From the NCBI GenBank assembly GCA_009930175.1, contig RZYW01000011.1, forward strand, positions 1 to 35,385: DNA of 35,385 nucleotides, given 5' to 3'. Each line of letters starts with the position of its first letter. Position 1 is the first letter of the stretch. Shown piece after piece: positions 33,472 to 35,385 of the stretch. The notes beneath the pieces were generated by a model. That model did not search any database and was not told the DNA's origin. It worked only from the letters and a program-made list of their open reading frames with translations. The DNA is from Clostridia bacterium. GTDB taxonomy: Bacteria; Bacillota; Peptococcia; Peptococcales; SKKY01. The position numbers and the translations under genes were made by a program.

Positions 33472-33492
33472 TCTTTTGAGGTGAATTATAGT

Positions 33493-34113
33493 ATGAAATA
33501 TTTAGGCAATATTATTAGAATTATATTTTTAGTTTTGTTTGTTTTTCTATTTTTGGAAGGAAATATACAGACCTGGTTTAAAATATTTGCGTTTTCTTTA
33601 ATTTTAGCAATAATTTTTGGAAGATTTTTCTGTGGGTACATATGCCCAATGAATACCTTAATGATTTATACAGAAAAATTTTCTAAAAAGCTTGGTATTC
33701 AAAGAAATAAAATTCCTGAATTTTTAAAATGGAAACACCTTCAATTAGTTGTTTTTTTAATAACTATTGGGATTATGATTTTTTCAAAAAGGTTTTTGGA
33801 TAAAGACGTCCCTCTAATTATGGTTTTTCTTTTCCTATCAGTTTTTCTGACGATATTTTTTAAACAAGAGTTATTTCATAATCATATTTGTCCCTTTGGC
33901 TTTTTGCAAAGAATATTTGGCAGAAGTTCCTATTATAGTCATAAGGTTGATTTGAATAAATGCATTGGATGTAAAATTTGCGAAAGAAGTTGTCCAACTT
34001 CTGCAATAAAAGTTAAAGAAACCAGAAAAGCTGAAATAAATAAAAGTTTATGTTTACAGTGTGGTAACTGTCTGCAGGTTTGTCCAAAAGATGCAATTAG
34101 TTATACTAATTAA
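33493..34113 (+). CDS. NapH-like membrane 4Fe-4S protein
   Basis: The 206-residue protein has several membrane helices with cluster motifs: FFCGYICPMN (CxxxCP) after the second helix, a second HICPFG site where the first cysteine is missing (FHNHICP), then two C-terminal [4Fe-4S] motifs CIGCKICERSCP and CLQCGNCLQVCP. NapH/NosR-type proteins relay electrons across or along the membrane. The ORF track begins at TTG 33448 inside the promoter; the ATG at 33493 behind GAGGTG is the real start. The rhodanese gene follows after 8 bases (to the ATG) or 14 (to the preferred TTG). Confidence 0.82.
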   Translation: MKYLGNIIRIIFLVLFVFLFLEGNIQTWFKIFAFSLILAIIFGRFFCGYICPMNTLMIYTEKFSKKLGIQRNKIPEFLKWKHLQLVVFLITIGIMIFSKRFLDKDVPLIMVFLFLSVFLTIFFKQELFHNHICPFGFLQRIFGRSSYYSHKVDLNKCIGCKICERSCPTSAIKVKETRKAEINKSLCLQCGNCLQVCPKDAISYTN

Positions 34114-34127
34114 AGAGGAGAATGAAT

Positions 34128-34520
34128 TTGAAACCAATTAATATAATATTGATTATTTTGATATTTATAGTTGCAGGAATTTATTTCGGATTATTCTCAA
34201 ATAATTCAGATATAAAGAAAATATCTCCAGAAGATGCTAAAAAGAATATGGAAAATGATTCTGATATTATTTTACTGGATGTAAGAACTGTAGAAGAAAA
34301 CAAAACAATAAGAATTCCTGGCAGTACTTTAATTCCTCTTGATAAACTTGAGTTAAGTGCAGAAAGTGAAATTCCCGATAAAGAAAGAACTATTTATGTA
34401 TATTGCAGAAGTGGAAACAGAAGCATTTCTGCTGTGAAAATATTATTAAAATTAGGTTATAAAAATGTTTATGATCTTGGGGGAATAAATCAATGGCCCT
34501 ATGAAACAATTTCAAATTAA
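34128..34520 (+). CDS. Membrane-anchored rhodanese-like protein
   Basis: The 130-residue protein starts with a hydrophobic helix (IILIILIFIVAGIYFG) that would hold it at the membrane. A single rhodanese domain follows: LLDVRTVEEN, HxPGS-like IRIPGSTLIP and the active loop YCRSGNRS, with its catalytic cysteine intact. It should transfer sulfane sulfur. TTG 34128 is preferred to the upstream in-frame ATG at 34122 because GAGGAG (34115-34120) is 7 bases from TTG but only 1 from ATG. It shares an operon with the NapH-like protein, suggesting redox/sulfur chemistry at the membrane. Confidence 0.82.
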   Translation: MKPINIILIILIFIVAGIYFGLFSNNSDIKKISPEDAKKNMENDSDIILLDVRTVEENKTIRIPGSTLIPLDKLELSAESEIPDKERTIYVYCRSGNRSISAVKILLKLGYKNVYDLGGINQWPYETISN

Positions 34521-34524
34521 AATA

Positions 34525-34565
34525 GAACCATCTGAATTTTTTATAGAATTCGGATGGTTCTTTTA
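34525..34565. terminator. Terminator overlapping the end of the Crp/Fnr gene
   Basis: GAACCATCTGAATT (34525-34538) pairs with AATTCGGATGGTTC (34547-34560) over 14 bp with one G-U pair, then TTTTATT. The right arm also encodes the last residues (TIRIL) of the convergent Crp/Fnr gene, whose stop lies in the loop. Confidence 0.85.
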
Positions 34566-35191
34566 TTAAAAGTAATTATTTTATCTTTTTCCATTTTTTT
34601 TAGTTCTCTGGAAAGGGAGGTTCTTTGTACTCCTAATTTTTCTGCCAGAAATTTTTTGGAATAGGGTAGAATAATATCTTCTGTTCTCTGCTTTTCTTTT
34701 TCATAATTAAGATATTCAAGTATTTTCTGTCGAAGAGGGATATTACTTTTTTCTTTAACTTTTTGATTTAGTTTCTTCGAATTTTCAGCAATTAGTTTTA
34801 AGAACTCCTTTAAAAAGCTTTTATTTTCATTAAGTAACTTTAGAAGTTTTTCTTTTTCAATTTCTGCCAGAGTCACATCAGAAGTAGCAGTAATCGTCAT
34901 TGGATATTTAGGATTATCTAGAAAAACTATATTGCCTGCAAGTAAATCACCTTTAATTAATTCTGTTACACGAAAAATTTCTCCTTCAGAATCAATATTA
35001 TCGATTACAATCCTTCCATCTAATACTATTTCAATAGAATTACAAATTTCTCCCTCAATATGAATTAATTCATATTTCTTATATTTATTTAACAAAATAG
35101 TTCCATCTTCGAAGGCTTCGGCTATAGTTTTATCTGGCAATTTGTTTAATAAAGTTGAGGTTTTAAAAATATCAATTAAAAAGTCGTACAT
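34541..35191 (-). CDS. Crp/Fnr-family transcriptional regulator
   Basis: The 216-residue protein has an N-terminal cyclic-nucleotide-binding-type beta-roll (LIHIEGEICNSIEIVLDGRI) and a long dimerisation helix. A C-terminal Crp-type helix-turn-helix follows (KKFLAEKLGVQRTSLSRELKKME). The pocket arginine expected for cAMP binding is absent (segment NPKYPMTITA), and there is only one cysteine, so an FNR-type iron-sulfur cluster is unlikely. This leaves haem, another small ligand or a redox state. The ATG follows AGGAGGAG on the minus strand. It is convergent with the NapH-like/rhodanese operon, its likely target. Confidence 0.88.
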   Translation of the reverse strand: MYDFLIDIFKTSTLLNKLPDKTIAEAFEDGTILLNKYKKYELIHIEGEICNSIEIVLDGRIVIDNIDSEGEIFRVTELIKGDLLAGNIVFLDNPKYPMTITATSDVTLAEIEKEKLLKLLNENKSFLKEFLKLIAENSKKLNQKVKEKSNIPLRQKILEYLNYEKEKQRTEDIILPYSKKFLAEKLGVQRTSLSRELKKMEKDKIITFNKRTIRIL

Positions 35192-35299
35192 AGTTCTCCT
35201 CCTGTAAATAAAATACCAATTTCTTTGTGGATATATTTTAACATAAATTTATCTAAATAATGGTAAAGAGTAAATAACGAAAAAAAAGGGGGGATTTTT

Positions 35300-35385
35300 T
35301 TGCTAGATCAGAATTTATTAAGAAAAGAAATAGAAGCCTTAATCAGAGGCTCAGTAATTACTATTTCTGATGATGTAAAGGAATT
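35300..35385 (+). CDS. Start of an unidentified gene, cut by the right edge
   Basis: A strong SD (GGGGGG, 35288-35293) precedes a TTG at 35300 that opens LDQNLLRKEIEALIRGSVITISDDVKE and continues past the window. The short N-terminus vaguely resembles FAD-linked (glycolate-oxidase-type) dehydrogenases, but this is too little to name it. It is divergent from the Crp/Fnr gene. Confidence 0.55.
   Translation, partial: MLDQNLLRKEIEALIRGSVITISDDVKE

Noticed and set aside
33448-33492. N-terminal extension of the NapH-like protein starting at TTG 33448
   Set aside because: It overlaps the promoter (TGCTATAAT), has no SD, and the ATG at 33493 behind GAGGTG is clearly better.
1-35385. CRISPR arrays, insertion sequences, tRNA or rRNA genes
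   Set aside because: I looked for regularly spaced repeats, transposase motifs and cloverleaf-type sequences and saw none. A proper scan was not possible without tools.

Overview
The window is AT-rich and gene-dense. Its Shine-Dalgarno (SD) sites are strong and G-rich (GGGGG, AGGAGG, GAGGTG), and GTG and TTG starts are used alongside ATG. Together with the gene content (ferredoxin-dependent 2-oxoacid oxidoreductase, lipoteichoic-acid-synthase-like enzyme, B. subtilis-type succinate:quinone oxidoreductase, DUF1858/DUF438 proteins, CheX-type phosphatases), this suggests an anaerobic low-GC Firmicute, probably a clostridial amino-acid fermenter. The exact taxon cannot be read from the window. 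No tRNA, rRNA, insertion sequence, prophage or CRISPR array was seen. No gene-free stretch exceeds 300 bases.

Layout. (1) 1-3270: end of a PHP-family phosphoesterase, then a four-gene korDABC operon ending at a bidirectional terminator. (2) 3297-4784, minus strand: PutP sodium/proline symporter. (3) 5028-9737: a branched-chain amino-acid ABC transporter (lipoprotein, LivH, LivM, LivG, LivF) with a structured leader and an attenuator-like hairpin after the binding-protein gene. (4) 9765-15916: sdhCAB, a two-subunit class I fumarase and NAD-type malic enzyme. A promoter, a 23-codon leader ORF and a terminator precede sdhC. Together with Kor this forms a C4 branch linking 2-oxoglutarate/succinyl-CoA, succinate, fumarate, malate and pyruvate. 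(5) 15979-24115: receiver-CheX fusion plus CheX, uracil-DNA glycosylase, Nudix protein, DEAD-box helicase, threonine-aldolase-like enzyme, LtaS-like sulfatase and HD hydrolase. (6) 24175-26728: CofE-like protein (minus) and a PAS-GGDEF diguanylate cyclase (plus). (7) 26756-30754: a probable SOS operon: a LexA-type box and -10 element, then a radical SAM DNA-repair-type protein, its DUF4130 partner, a YigZ/IMPACT protein and a dicarboxylate/glutamate symporter. (8) 30801-35191: DUF1858 and two tandem DUF438/hemerythrin/PAS proteins, a membrane polyferredoxin and anchored rhodanese, and a convergent Crp/Fnr-type regulator. A 7-2-7 palindrome sits at about -41.5 of the polyferredoxin promoter. 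(9) The start of another gene runs off the right edge.

The points most worth following are the LexA box in front of the uncharacterised radical SAM/DUF4130 operon, the Crp/Fnr-type class II promoter, the probable AUU start codon of the helicase, the leader ORF/terminator in front of sdhC, and the tandem DUF438 proteins that have lost different metal-ligand histidines. All identifications come from reading motifs; no database search was run.
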